A DNA stretch of 64,000 nucleotides, from positions 682,001-746,000 of the forward strand of contig JAZGTN010000060.1 of the NCBI GenBank assembly GCA_037783415.1, read 5' to 3'. A model generated the notes under the pieces. It was given only the letters and a program-made list of their open reading frames with translations, was not told the origin of the DNA and ran no database searches. Below are positions 12,001-27,000 of the stretch, one piece after another. The first letter of the stretch is position 1, and the number at the start of each line of letters is the position of its first letter. The stretch is from Leptasterias polaris (Eukaryota; Echinodermata; Asteroidea; Forcipulatida; Asteriidae). Made by a program: the position numbers and the translations under genes.

Positions 12001-15000
12001 CCTCATGAAATTGGGGAAAAAGTTACAAGTCGCTACCTAACGATTGAATGGTGTCATCCGACAGCAAAAACAAATGGGTCTGTACTTTCCTAAGAGGAAT
12101 TTCTGCAGCAATCATAAGGTGAAATTCAATGCCGTTTTGATTGAATGTCATCAAAACTCAGGAGTAAACTGAAGATTCTCTGTTAAAAAATGTACAGAGC
12201 ATGTACTTGAAATGTGACGTCACCAAACGTTTTTGGATTTTGACAAAAATTGCACTTGAAGGGTATCAAACACAGTGGCAATTTACACCATTTTTACGCG
12301 AGGTTAGAGACTTGTCATTTTGTTCCCATTTTCATAAGGACTCTGAAATATCAGCCTTGATCAGCCGAGATTTGATGTTTTGAAATGTCTGTGTGTTGAG
12401 AAAAACTTACATTATTGGTCCCAATTAAGTGTTTATCGAAAGCTCTTATTCTCATCTATTTAATGAGCAACTAAACCCAATTTTGAGTTTTTGCAGAAAG
12501 TGCCTGGTTTTGGCATGGAGCAGCTTAGTCAAATCTTCGTTGTTCAACCAAAATTATTCAAAATTTACCCAGTCAGTTTCCCTTGTGGTTTATTACTTGA
12601 TATGTTTTTTCCTCTTGATTTTACAAATAGTTTTGTTATTTGGCAGATATTGAAACCATGTGTCTGGAGACAAAAACAGAGAGGGAAAACCTTGTGGAAC
12701 TGTTGAAGCTGTGTGTTGTAAGTTATAAATATTTTATTCAAATAAGTGAAAAACAGTTTTCAATTAAAAAATAAGGAAAAAACAAATATATTGTCAAAAA
12801 GAAAAATACAAAACGACATTGTGTGTCAATGTTATCAAATTGAAATTTGGGGTGGTGGGGTTGTGTCAAAACAATCTGGGGGGAAAAAAAAGATCAAAAA
12901 TTTTAATATTGATTATTCTGAATGGCCCCCCTAAGATTTAAAGGGAAGGTATACTGTTGGTAATCACTCTTAAAATTAATGGCAATAAAAACTTACTGGT
13001 TAGAGGTACAGCAGCTTTCGATAGTATAAAGCATTTTGAGAATCATTTCACTTCAATGTGGTTAGGTTAAAAGATGGCCAGTTTTTATGCCCCGAAATTC
13101 GAATCTGAGAAACGTTTCTCAGAAAGTGTATTTCTATTTGGGATTATTCTTCCTTCGGGACATAACTATTTGCTCCAGATTTTTGGCAATATCTCAAAAA
13201 CACGACCGCCTTTTGAAATGCAATTTTCACAGGTTAGTATTATTGTATATATCTACATTTATATGGGATTAAAACAATCAAACGGTTCCAAAAACCAAAG
13301 GTATACTTTGCCTTTAAATGCAATGAAGACACCTTGAGTGTAATGTTTAATGAACCTAAAGCAACAACTTCAGAATGTTAGGACCAACTTTAAAACAAGA
13401 AGAGAACGAAGTTGGTACTTGTCAAGATGATATTTATATTGCTAAGATAAATCAATCTTATCTTTTAGATTTTGATCCCCCGAGAACTGCTGTGAGTATC
13501 ATAGTATTACTCGGCCAGAAATCAAGGTGTTCATCATGCATAATGCATAAAATGAAAGTACTAGCTAAGCAACAAGCATAATTCCATGTATCCGTGCATA
13601 CTTCATTGTACTTAACAAATTTGTGCTTTGCTTATAGCAGAAAATACTACTTAACAAATTCTTTTGCTAATCAAAAAAACGAGTGGGGTACCAATTGAAA
13701 CAATGTGAACTTTATGGCATTTTGACTGGTAACCTGTTTCTGCTAAGCTTGATTTTTCTGTGCTTGGTAAGTTTTTGTGCTTACAGGCTTTATGAAATTG
13801 GGCCCTGCACCTGTTCTGTAAGTGAGGATCGCTAAGTAACTTGAAATACGCTTGCACACAAGCAAAATTCCTTGCCCAAGAAATACAGTTTTTCTACTTC
13901 TGTAAACGCTGATTTTTCGCTTAGGGTAAGCAGTGCCATGAAATTTTGCCCCGCGTTCTTGTTAGCATTTTGAATTTCACAATTTGTTTTGTATTTTAAT
14001 CCTCAGAAAAGTTTTCTTAGTGGGTCAGTGTTGAAAGAGCGAATGGAGTATGAAACACTTGAGGAAATCAAAGTCATCCAGAGCAAGCTAACCTTCAGCC
14101 AAAAATACGTACGACTTAAAACAAAGCTGTTGTAAGTATCTTAGGGTTTGTGATACTAACCAGAAAAGTCACCTGGAGGGGAATGGGTCATGGATGGAAC
14201 TTAGGGAGAAATGAAGAAATAAACAGGTGGTAACTTGAGGAAACTTGAGGTTGAACCCTGGACAACCTCGAAAAACCTTTTAAAACCTTGAGGCTAGCAT
14301 CAAGTTACCACCTTGGCTAAATTTCATAGATCTGCTTAAGCAGAAAATATTGCTTAAAAATTGTCTGCTAAGCAGAAATGAGAAGAATACCAGTCACAAA
14401 TTGTACATGTGACATAGTAGTTTGGCTGGTAACCATATTCTGGTAAGCATAATTGTGTTGTGCTAAGCCATGTTTTGTGCTTAAGCAGCTCTATGAAATT
14501 GGGCCCTGCTTATTCTTCCCTGATGAGGACAAAACTTGTCATACGTTAGCAAGGTGAAGACGTTGACCCAATTCACCTTACACCATCACCACAATCAATC
14601 TGCCATTTTGGGGAGTCAGTTTCCCTGTTATGTGTTATACTGTGTAGTGTGCACTTTAGTCGACCCACACCATATCTTAAACACACTCGCCATATCTGTA
14701 CTTATAATGATAATTGATTTGGGTTGAACAAAGAAAAATTGACTAGAGCGGGATTTGAACCAATGACCTCCGGATTAACGTGCCGGCACTCTACCAACTG
14801 AGCTATCTAGCCCTATGTTTGAGGTCCCCTTATTTTGTCAATAGCTTTGTTCGGTGGGGTGCCAGTCAGAAGCTATTCAACCGTAAACTACTGTGTAGCC
14901 AGGAATCACACCCAAGTATACGAAGCGGCAGCCAGGGGATCACCTTTAGGGCTAGATAGCTCAGTTGGTTGAGCACCGGCACGTTAATCCGGAGGTTGTT

Positions 15001-18000
15001 GGTTCAAATCTTGCTCTAGTAAATTCTCTTTGTTCAACCCAAAATCATTTAAAATTCACCCAGTCAGTTTCCCTTGTAGTTTTTTATTCGATACAATAAT
15101 AATTGTAATTATTATCCATAGCTACAAGCAGCAGAAGTTCAACCTGCTACGTGAAGAGAGTGAAGGGTACAGCAAGCTAGGGGCGGAGCTGGCCCAGCTT
15201 TCATGTGGGACCCAAAGCAATCATGAACAGCTACTAGAAAGTATCAAATCTCTCATAGGTATGGACAATCAATTCCTTATCTTCAGTGTTTAATCTTAGC
15301 AGTATCAGCCAGTAAGAAACCTTCGTTCTTAGAACAAATTATTCCTCTTGCCTCTCCCAGTGACTGCTGTTACATCGTGTGATTTTGCTCTTTTCAAGAT
15401 TCCACTGTGAAGCTCTGGAATGACTTGCCAACACATCTTGAGCTGACTGAGACTACTGACCAACTCAAAATATTAGTCAAAACACATTTGATTAACTGCA
15501 GTTTTCATTGATTGTTTTCTTTTCTCCGGCGCATAGGGACTTCTCGGTGATATGCGATACAAAAGAGCCATTTATTATTAATTCCTCTTTGTTTTTTTCA
15601 GAACCAATGAATGAGAATGCTTTCTGAAGATTGTAGTATGATCACGAGCTAGGTTTTTTGACAAATAAATTCAAAATATGTTTTTTAAGTTAAAATCAGA
15701 CAGCAATTGGCCACAAACAGATTGTTGTTTTCTTCATTTGTGCTGATAACATGTGTCTGAACAAAATGTATGCTCTTGGCAAGTTTGCATGCTTACTGCT
15801 TTAAGGTATTATACAGGATTGGTAGAGATGACAAAATAGTCGCAGACAGTGTTCATGTTTTGTGTGATCAACCATATACATGAAATAACAAACCTGGGAA
15901 AATTTGAGCTAATTCCGTTATGTGAGTCGGAAGAAAATAGTGAAAAACCATGCACAATTTTCAGCATGTTAACACATTGTCCTTAATTTTGATTGTAACA
16001 ACTGATATCATCTGATTTTTTAGGTTTTCAGATACGGTTTTCTCGAATATGACTTCATTTTGAGGAAAATATTTCACAGAAAAAAATTGTTCTAGAATGA
16101 ACTTCCTAATCAGTGAGCTTTCAGACAAAAAATAAAGAGTGATGTTTTTTATCCTTACCAATGGACTAATTCAAAAACATTAGGTTATTTGCTAGTTGAT
16201 GTTACTTATTCAGTAATTTTATATTAATAGGTTAATTAATTATTTTTCAACAGGTTGCTTTGATCTGGATCCCAACCGCGTCTTGGACATCATCCTGGAG
16301 GCGTTTGAATGTTCCCCAGAAATGGACCAACTTTTTGTTCCGTTACTACAGAATTACATGTGTGAACCGCTGACTATTTGCCACGTTCTGGGGTTCAAGT
16401 TTCACTTCTACAAGGTAAGTCATGTGCGCTAAGACAAGAATAATATTCCTCAGCAGAAACAGGTTACCGGCCAAAATACCATGTAATATATATTGTCCGG
16501 ACTGGTTCCCTGTTTATTTTTGCTAAACATAAAAATTTGCTCAACAATTTTCAACTGAGTCTTTTTTTCCAGACCCAAAACCAAGTCCGAAACCGCCCAA
16601 GCTTACTTGACTGTTGGTGAAATTTATTCCTGGCCTTTAAACTCTATGCTGCATTAAATCTTGAGGATTGTGGGGAAAAACTCTTTCCATTTTCACGTGT
16701 GATTGTTTGCATTTTGCTAACAGGAAGAAAACATCGCCACACCAGAGTCTCTTCACAAAGTAGCTGCGTTACTACTACAGCATGAACTGGTGGACTTAGA
16801 TGATCTGTACCCGCATGTAAGTAGGAATAATAATAATAATAATAACTAGTTCTTATGTAGCACATTTTACAATAGACTATGTGACCTGTGACATCACATG
16901 TTTACAAAAGAGCCACAGAGCCTGGACTTCCTGCAGGCACATTTGTACACAGCTCAATGGAAGAATACAACAAATCGTATGTTTTATGGAGATTGCACTG
17001 TCTGATTTTACTCAACTTTTGATATGAAGAAAGGGGGGACATCTCGAAAGCTGTACAGCTGTTGCTTTTGTAAATTTTGAATTTATATGAAAATTATGAC
17101 ACAAAATGTAAATTTTCCCATATAGCCTGTGTAGTATCTTGCCCGTCAGGAAATGCATTATAATGTACAAGGTCACCACTTTGTAAACAAAGGTAACATG
17201 GTCTATAGATAGTTCCCAGTAGACGCCATCTTTACGGGCAAATCGCATTTTGGCTTGCAGGCGCGTCAAGCACTCAAATTATTAACGCAGCCGCGTCGTT
17301 TACTAACCAATCACGCAATGAGTTTTGTGAAATGTGCGCGTGCTGGATGCCGTTCTCACGCGTATCGCACGAATTTGTGTTCCAAATTGCCCGTAAAGAT
17401 GGCCGATTTACGTCATATTGCAACCTATCTATAATGTCTCAATGCGCTTTATGTTAGTGCCCTGGTCATTGGGCCAATAACATTCCTTTTTTAATCTTTC
17501 TTAGCTCCCTGGGGAGTATACTGCCCTCAGAAGGCTTTTTCAAACACAATATTAACCTCTACCCTCGCAGGTACCCATTTATACCCCTGGGTAAAGAGAA
17601 GCAATTATAGCGAAGTGTCTTGCTCAAGGACACAAGCGTCAAGACCGGGACTTGAACCCTCACCCCGATGACTAAACCACCAGAACTTGAATCCGATGAT
17701 CTAAACCACTCGGCCATGACACCCTACGTAACATGACAGAAATAACTTGTACAATCAGGGCAATTCCTGACAGGAAACAGATTTGTTTTTTTAATTTTCT
17801 TTACATTTCAAACCCCAACTCTTGCTTTATAGAACCCTTGCACTGACCATATACACGCCCATGGTCAGCCATTTCGGGGAGTCAAATTATAATGTAAAGA
17901 TTTGGTGCGCTTTGATCCCCGCGTGTCATGTATAATGGGCCCTGCACAATAACGCACAAGAGAACGTGGCACAAGTGGCACAACCAATATTTATTTAGGT

Positions 18001-21000
18001 GAAGTTGGATGAATTGGGTCAACTGACGGACATTGAGTGGTTTTGAGGTTTTTGGGGGAGGGGGGTTCTGGATGAAGGGCAAGTGTTGTTTTTTGAGTGA
18101 TGATGTGGGATGAGTTAGATAAAGTGGAATAGAAACTTTAGTATTCAAAAGAGGAAACATTTATAAAAGCTTTGAACAAAACTTTGTAGTGGTGTACATT
18201 ATATTAACAGTGGATACAAAAAACAATGTGTTAGCAACACTATTGGTAATAGATACAACTTTGCAAAAATGTACATTTTAAGTTAATGGCGATTCTTTGA
18301 AATGAAACAAACCATCCAATAGACAAAAAAACAAATTGTGAACTGTTGCTCAAGGAAGTAGGTGCTGTTACCAGCCATTGGCTGTTACCAGCAAGGAAGG
18401 GGTTCGAACCTACACTTGCAGACTACCAGGAACCGAGGTGGGCGGTTATTCTGTCAAGATAATCAGAGAATTTGATGGAGTTGTTTTTTGTTTCTGTTTC
18501 TGTCCAGTTGATGCCATCAGATACAGATATAATGCAAACCTACAAGAAGTCCATCACAGAGGCTCGTCAATTCGCTCGTAAGATGACCATCGTCCTCCTG
18601 TCTGATCGGGAGAAAGAAGAAGAGCAAGCAGAGAAAGATAAAGAGAACAAAGATGAGAGGGTACATCTTTCCTCCAAGAATTCTCTTTCAGATGGTTAAT
18701 ACTAATTTGGGGTTAAACAAAGACAAATTTATCAGAGCGGGACTCGAACCTGTGACCACTGGATTACACATTGATGCTATACCAACTGAGCTATCTAGTC
18801 ATAATGATGGCAGTCTCACTATAAAGTCTCATCCCCTTTAGGTGATACCTCTGCTGCCACTTCCCAGGTTGAATCATAAACTCAGGTGTGATCCCTGGTT
18901 ATACCCTGGTTATACCCTGGTTATACCCTGGTTATACCCTGGTTATACCCTGGTTATACCCTGGTTATACCCTGGTTATACCAGGGCTGCCAACTGTCCC
19001 TGATTCTGCAGAAAATACCCTGAAAATAAACCAAACTGTTCATGTTCTGCTGAACAAATTTGAAAATCTCCCTGATTATTGAAAAGAAAAATTCCCATTA
19101 TTTTGAATGTAATTATAAATATCTCCCTGATTGTCGACGAAAACCTCCCTGATTGCAAGATACAAATTTTTGCAGCTCTTTTTATACAACAGTTCCAGGT
19201 TCAATGGCTTCTGACTGGCACCCCCAAACAAAGATATTGACAAAATAGGGAGACTGAGGGCGCCCTACTCAAGTGACGTCATGTGCGGTCTACAGGATTA
19301 TCTTAAAGTTGGAGTTTGTAAAACTGGAAGTGACATTACGATATTAAACACTGTCTCTCTTCTAAGTTGTTGTGATTTTATCTCGTTAACAGGCTATTGA
19401 TAATCAGAAGATTGGCTTGATTGAGGCGATGCTGAGGATTGGTGACTGGTCTCACGCTAAGCAACTTATTGACAGGTTACCACACTTCAGTGCTGTGTCT
19501 CATGTCCCGGTAGCTAAAGCTCTCTGTGATCTCGTCGGAGCTATGATTCAACCTCTCTACAAAGAGTGAGTTTTGAGTGTGTCGTCTAATTAACATTTTT
19601 GTTTGATTTTGTTTGATTTTGTTTTTCAATATATTTTTTTTATCAGACTTTATCACTGGTGGAAATAAATTCATATAGAATTGCTCATCAACCTTACATA
19701 TCAAAATATGGATGTATAATTTTGAAACTATTACAAGAATTTTTTTTGTGAAATCATTTTGAAGACACTTGAAGTATGAGAATGAACCAGCAATTGAGTT
19801 TATGTTTTATCCGATCAGAGCTGATTTTCAGCACATCCCTACCAGCAGTAATAGTGACAAGCGGTAATGATAGCACGCTGCCCATAGTAGCACGGCTGGG
19901 TCAACCATATCTATAAAAAAAATATAATTCCATGTTAACAACGTTTATTTGTTTGGGTTTTGTTTTGTTTTTTCAAAAAAGTTATGCGATGCCCAAAGGA
20001 GCGAAGAGTTCTTCTGTCAATCCTCCAACCAGCAGTAAATCAGTCTCAGTACCCAAGGCTCTCCTTCAGTTAAGCCCCACCTTCAGGATATGTAACTACC
20101 TGGGTCCGTACGCCGGCTCCCAGCCAGTCTTGATTTGGAAGCTGGTACGACTGGGCAAGGTGTTGATGAGTAAGAGATCCTCGGCACAAGAACAGCTTAA
20201 AGAACAATGGGTAAGTGGGATGAGGTCTTTGATGGGAATTAAGCCCGGGAATGCCAAGGGAATTTACGCGAACTAAAACAAAATCAATGGCACGTTTTAG
20301 ATTTGTCTCTACTATTTATGTGTGGCTGGGTAATCATTCAAAACAATTTTTAGAACAAAAATTTATAATACTCATATTAAAAAAAACAATTCTTGTGCAA
20401 AATATAGCTTTTATTTTATTTTTTTTTCTCTAAATGGACAACATTGCACAAATTTCATACATGCAAAACAGTTTCAGGCATGATATTCGTCCTACTTGCA
20501 CAAATTTCATACATGCAAAACAGTTTCAGGCATGATATTCGTCCTACTTTTAGTCTGATTTCCGATTTTTTAATTTTTTTTTGCTCTTGGAAAAATAAGA
20601 CAAATTGCAATTATAATCTGAAATGTCTGTTAAAGCCTACACCATGTGTAAATGTAGGTCTGGCCTTGTACTTGGATAAAATGTTCCTACTTTTTTCCAA
20701 GGACCAAATATCATGTCTGTAGTTTGTGCATGACTGATGGACAGGATTTAATGTTGGATTTCCGGCAATATTTCATTGTAATTTTTGTTAATAAACTACA
20801 AAAATCATTAGCATTGATGCAAGTTCTTGAAGTGGCTGTGCATCATGATGTGGAATGTCTCCAAAGATTTGTCAATCCTTTTTGTTAATCAGGAGGAGGT
20901 ATATCGCAACCTGTTGTCATTAATTGAGGGGACATTATTACCATCGATGAGCACGCTAGACAGCAACGCTTGTCTCTCTGAAGAAATGTGGAGTCTACTT

Positions 21001-24000
21001 AAACTCATGCCCTACAATATCAGGTACGTCATCACCTCAAATTTCTTAAAATAATTACTTACGTTTTATATATTTTTACTACAATTAATTGTTTGTTCAA
21101 TGCAATTTTGTTTTGTCAGCTATATTTTAAATGTTTTTGGGTAAACCATGAATACGAGTAGAATAGACTAGTTTAGAACATATGGACCCTTCGTGGCATG
21201 TCCTGGCGGAGTAGTCAAGCACTCGGGACTGGAGCTCTGGTGTTTGAGCAACATTATGTGGGTTTGAGACCCAGTTTTGACACTTGTGGCCTTTTAGTAA
21301 GACATATAACCATTAAGAGAGAACCCTGACATTGCCCGCTAAGGACCAATTATTTTATCCCAATTTTGCATCCAGATATTGTCTGTACGGTCGATGGAAG
21401 AACAGCACCTACGCCGTCCATCCTCCATTGATTCGAATCAAAGCAATCACGACAGATAGAGCCAAGTACATCATGAAACGACTGACTAAAGATAACGTCA
21501 AACCACTCGGACGCCAGATTGGCAAACTGAGTCACGTCAACCCAGGGATCCTCTTTGAATACGTAAGATCTCTTTAGATTGTGTCTTGATTGTTTTGTTT
21601 CAAATATGTAGGAGAGAAAGAAACAAATTGTTTGTTGGAAAGTTGTCATAGGCCAGACTGTTTTCAGTTTCAAAAAGAAATGAGATCAAGATTTTGACAC
21701 GTGTGTAAGATATGTAACTTTCATGCGCAGAGATGTACAAAACACTAGGACTTGAAAGCTGACTGCCACTGTTGTTCCAATTCAATCAAATGGTCATCAT
21801 TATTCTAGTAACCCTATTACTTTATTATTTCAAATATCAAGTAATAAACCACTAGGAAAACTGACTGGGTACATTTTAAACAATTTGGGGTTGAACAAAG
21901 ATCCCATGCCTGCACGGCAGTTAAAGGTTGCATGGCTTCTGACTAGGTACTGTTTAGATAAATTCACCACACGATATCATATTGCAGGCTGGCATAATTT
22001 ATCATTCCAAACCACAGTGCATGATGTTGACTGGTCAAGCAGTGGGAGGGTTGACTGTGTACTGTGTAGATGCATTCACCACATGATATTATTTTGCAGG
22101 CTGGCATAGTTGAATGGTGGTATTGAATGGTCAGACAGTAGGAGGGTTAACTATATTCACTTTATTATTTGTTTGTTTTTCAGGTATTATCTACGATTCA
22201 AAGATACGATAACTTTATTGGACCTGTGGTGGACTCCCTCAAGTACCTTACATCATTGTCTTATGATGTCCTGGCATGTATCCTTATCAACTGTTAAAGT
22301 CATCTTTGTGCTTATCCACCAAGATCCAATTCTGCAAATATTTCCAAACATTGCTTAGCACAGAAAAATGTGCTTAGCAGAAACAGGTTATCAGCCAAAA
22401 TACTATATAATGTACATTGTTTGTGACTAGTAAAATTTTACCTAACCGGAAAATTTGTGAAGGACCTTTTTCTAGCAAACAGCATTATGAAATTGGGCAC
22501 TGTGTTGTGATATTTTTGTTACTATTGCTCATCAAATTGGTGTAGTTATGAGCAGAATAAAGCTTACTTAACAAAATCTTTTATTAGTGTTACTGGCCTG
22601 GAAACCAGGCGCCATCATTACACATCGTAGCATTGTGCTGGTAACCAGATTTTATTTACAGGACAGTTTTGGAATTTCATCAATGAGAGGGCAAGGACAT
22701 TTTCATATTGCAAAGGGCACTTCTATTGGAACATTTTAAAGTCTATGGGAAACTTTTTAAAGGGGGCACCAAGGCCAAGACCAGGGCAACAGATGCCATG
22801 GCCCCTTGTAATTCCAGGCCTGACTTAATAAAACCTGTTTGTGCTCAGCGATGTTGTTGCACACCCACTATAAGCATGAGCCATTTTGTGTTTCACAAGT
22901 TACCCTTAGTAAAACCTGTTTGTGCTCAGCGAAGTTGTAGCACACTGCAAGCATGAGCCAAGTTGTGTCTCACAAGTTACACTTAATTAAACCTGTAAGT
23001 GCTCAGCGAAGTTGGAGCACACTCGCTACAAGCATGGGCCAAGTTGTGTCTCACAAGTTACCTGTTACTAGAATGAAATGACCTTAATTTGACCTACCTG
23101 TAGACTGTGTAATCGAAGCCTTAGCCAATCCGGAGAAGGAACGCATGAAACACGACGACACAAACCTCTCCCTCTGGATACAGAGTAAGTCAAATTCTCT
23201 CAAAGAGTTCTCTTTGAGAACTTAACTAAAACGGGAGACTATTTTTTTTGGCTATAGTTAGCATGAAAATTTGCTCACCGTTAAGCAGCGTTATGAAATT
23301 GGGCCCATTGGGGTTTTTCTTCCCACATCTAAAACTGAGCATTCCTTCTCCTTTTCCTATTTATCCTGTTATTGGCACTAAGTGCGCTGTTGGATGTGTT
23401 ATTAAATAAAATAAAACTATCGGTATAAATAATCAAACTCATTCACGCATTTGTTAGACTGACGATTATTTCAATCTCGTCCATCTCTAGGTCTGGCCAG
23501 TTTCTGTGGGACAGTGTTCCGGAAGTATAACATTGAGCTGACCGGTCTACTGCAGTATGTGACCAATCAGATGAAGGCGTGTAAGAGTTATGACCTCCTA
23601 ATCTTACGGGAAATCATCGTCAAGATGGCCGGAATTGAAGTCACTGAGGAGATGACACCTGATCAGCTCGATGCACTGGCTGGAGGAGAACTGCTCAGAG
23701 CTGAGGTAGAACATTTCTTCTCTTTTTCTTATTTGTTTAAAGGTAGGGTCATAGATTGGTGAACATTCAAAAAAAAAAAATTGCCATAAAAACTTACTTG
23801 GTGAGAAACACTGCAGCTGTTTTTAGTATAAACTATTTTGAAAGAGGATTCCCTTCGAAGTAATATGGTTTGGATAATTTTTCAACCCAAAACATTTGAA
23901 TCTGAAAAACAGTTCATGCATGAATCGTTTCTGAGGGTTGGTGTCCGTTCGAGTATGGTGCACAATCAGGGCCCAATTTCAAATCACTGCTTACCACAGA

Positions 24001-27000
24001 ATTCTGCGCTTATTGACTTCTGTAAAGCATCCATGGGCTGTAAGCGGAGAATTCCGCGGTAAGCAGTTCCATGAAATTGGGGCCATGTAGGGACTGAAAA
24101 CCCAACCCACATAAGAGCTGCGGTCTAAGGTGGGAATTGAACCGGGATTTCAGAATTGAAAGGCAGGGAAAGAACTCACTGAGCCAACTGCTGGACTTTA
24201 GGGAAAGAACTCACTGAGCCAACTGCTGGACTTTAGGGAAAGAACTCACTGAGCCAACTGCTGGACTTTAGGGAAAGAACTCACTGAGCCAACTGCTGGA
24301 CTTTAGGGAAAGAACTCACTGAGCCAACTGCTGGACTTTAGCGAAAGAACTCACTGAGCCAACTGCTGGACTTTAGGGCAGTGGCGTAACTACGGGGGGG
24401 CACGTGCCCCCCCAATTGATGTCGGTGCCCCCCCAAGTGCCCCCCCCCCCCCATTTGAAATCTGAACCTTTGAGACTATAATAATTACCAGAATATAAAA
24501 TGTTTTTATAAACTTTTATGGAGCACTTGTGGCGTATAACTCAATGTTTCAAAATATTTGTCTATTTACACATATTTGTTGTACCTTTGCAATGGACAGT
24601 CGTTATTTTTACCAACGTCTTCAGAGTACGGTAAATCACGTCCGCAAATTGTATGATGACTAATCGCCCACGCGCGCCCCATTCTGCCACAGTCTGCCAC
24701 GTTAAATACGGTACGGTAGTGTCACATGAAGCTACACGACGTGCTGGGTGCCGTTGCGTTTATCGTGGTACATGAGGAAAAGCCATTGAAAACTCTTGAG
24801 CTGTGAGAGCATTGATCTAAAATATTTGCTTCATTTGAAACATTACTTTGTTCTTAAGTGTATAGGGTATATTAAATAGTTTGTCAATATGTAAAATCTA
24901 AATGGGGGGGGGGCGGATGGGTCAAAACAATTTCGAAAAAAGATCAAAGTTTTTAACATTGATTAGGCCTACTGTGCATGGCCCAAGTGTGTAATAAATA
25001 ATACTAATACTAGTGCCAGTCCTCAAATACATAAATCCCCATAAAAAAAGACTCCGGCCTCGCAACCCCTTGTTAACAGTTATGATTTATTTCTACACAT
25101 TCAAACAGTAACTGCATGGTTCTAGATGTGCGAAAAAGAAGAAAGAACAAATGAAAGAAAAAAAAGAAAAAAACTCTTTTTAAATTGACCATACTGTCTC
25201 CCTTTGGTTTAATTGAGGGGCTGTTTGGAACCCGCCATTGTGTAGTTTAAGATCCAGTTTTTAAAAACTGCAAAGGAATCTATAGTTGGTTTTCCAGCAG
25301 TGCCCCCAAGAAAAAATGGTGCCCCCCCCCCCCTTGTGCCCCCTCAAAAATTTACCTTAGTTACGCCGCCGCTGCTTTAGGGAAAGAACTCACTGAGCCA
25401 ACTGCTGGACTTTTATATTATTTTTCCTAGAATGTACATGGTTTAACTCTTGATGTATGTAATTGTTAAATTATGTGTTTTTTGTTTGAAGGGTGGCTAC
25501 TTTTCTCAGGTCCGTAACACCAAGAAGTCGTCCCAACGTCTGAAAGATGCCCTCCTTACAGATAGCCTAGCTGTGGCACTTTGCATGCTAATGTCCCAAG
25601 AGAGATTCCACGTGGTCTTTAAGAAAGGGACGAATGTTCACGTCAAGTTGCTAGGTCAACTCCATGACCAGGTAAGAAGTTCCCTAAGGAGACCTGAGGT
25701 GCAACAGTAGTCTTCTATTTCAGGAGACTATGGGCGTCTTCAAGAAGCTATTACTTGAAAGCTTTCTCGGTTAATTTTTGTTCTAAATCGGTATTGTTTG
25801 TTGCGGGGGATCTTCCATTTTTTTTCTTTTAGCCTGCTGGGATTATACTAGCGGAACTGCCAGAATCATTTTTCTTTTTAGAGCACCGCTGGCCCAAAGA
25901 AACTAATTATACCAAAGCCAACAGAACAAAGATTCTCTTTGAAGCACCGGGAGTTTTTCTTTCTCATTCTCGAAAATACTATATTCATGCACCTTGAACA
26001 GCAAAACCTCAGCCGTGAGACATGGCCGCCAATTGGGCCCATGGCCGCCAATTGGGCCCATGGCCGCCAATTGGGCCCATGACCAGAACCAAGTCTGGAA
26101 TCTTTCCAAGTTTGGACTTGCCTCCATTGAGCCGGAATACAATGACTTATAACAGTGGAAGCCTCTCAATGCCATGTAATCCTCTTCTTCAGTGACGAAC
26201 CCAGACATCATTTGAGGGGCCGGCTCGAGGGGGAAGTCAGGGGTTAAGGTATTGAACCGTTCATTTGTGCATTTATGGGGGGGGGGGGGTGGGGGAGGTT
26301 TTTGAGGGTCTCAAATAGTTTTGTGCGTTATGTCAGGTTCTGACAGTAGCTAATTTTTTATTTTTAACCATCTTCAACTGTTATTTACACACAAAAATCA
26401 ATCAATGTCTAAAATAAAACTTGACTTCCTCGGCTGCGGAAAAATAGCTATCTGATATGGAAGTGCAATGTTTTATAATCGCCTTGGATAAAATTGGGGG
26501 GCTTCATTTTTAATTCAATTTTTTAGAATAAAAAAGGAAACAAAAACCGTGCAGCTTGACTCCTTTTTCTGTGGTTTCATCTTGCATCGTCTTGCATTAA
26601 GGAATAATACAAAGTGTCTCTTAACCTTACTCTTGTTCATCTATAGTGTCAAGACACATTGGTTCAACTTGGAGGATTTCTTGCCAACCAGCTTGGTTCC
26701 GAGGACTACACCAAGCATCTACCAGCGTTATCGACCATGGTTACTGAGTTTCATCTTACCCCCGAGTGTGCCTTCTTTCTCTGCAGACCAATGTGTACAC
26801 ATGCAATTAATGTAAGTAGAATAAAGACTGTGTTAAAGTAAGGGAATAAGAGTGGCAACGGGGTCCTAAAAACCAGCAGGGTCGTGGCCGTGTGATAAAG
26901 TACCGAGCCAAAGATGAGGTCCTTTACCGCACGGCCACTACCCTGCGAGGTTTTAAACGGCTGTTTAAGTACTATTCTTTTATTCCCATTTATAAATCCC

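Noticed and set aside
14742..14813. Functional tRNA gene
   Set aside because: The A and B boxes are good, but the acceptor and anticodon stems are imperfect, and the same head with the same 3' body is found many times on both strands, as for a SINE.
18888..19082. Open frame of repeated [11 protein letters not shown]
   Set aside because: It is the 11-bp CCCTGGTTATA minisatellite read through three frames in turn.
23195..23222. Palindrome TCTCAAAGAGTTCTCTTTGA just after the exon 16 donor
   Set aside because: A 10-bp stem with a 2-nt loop is within what chance allows in 64 kb, and nothing around it suggests a function.
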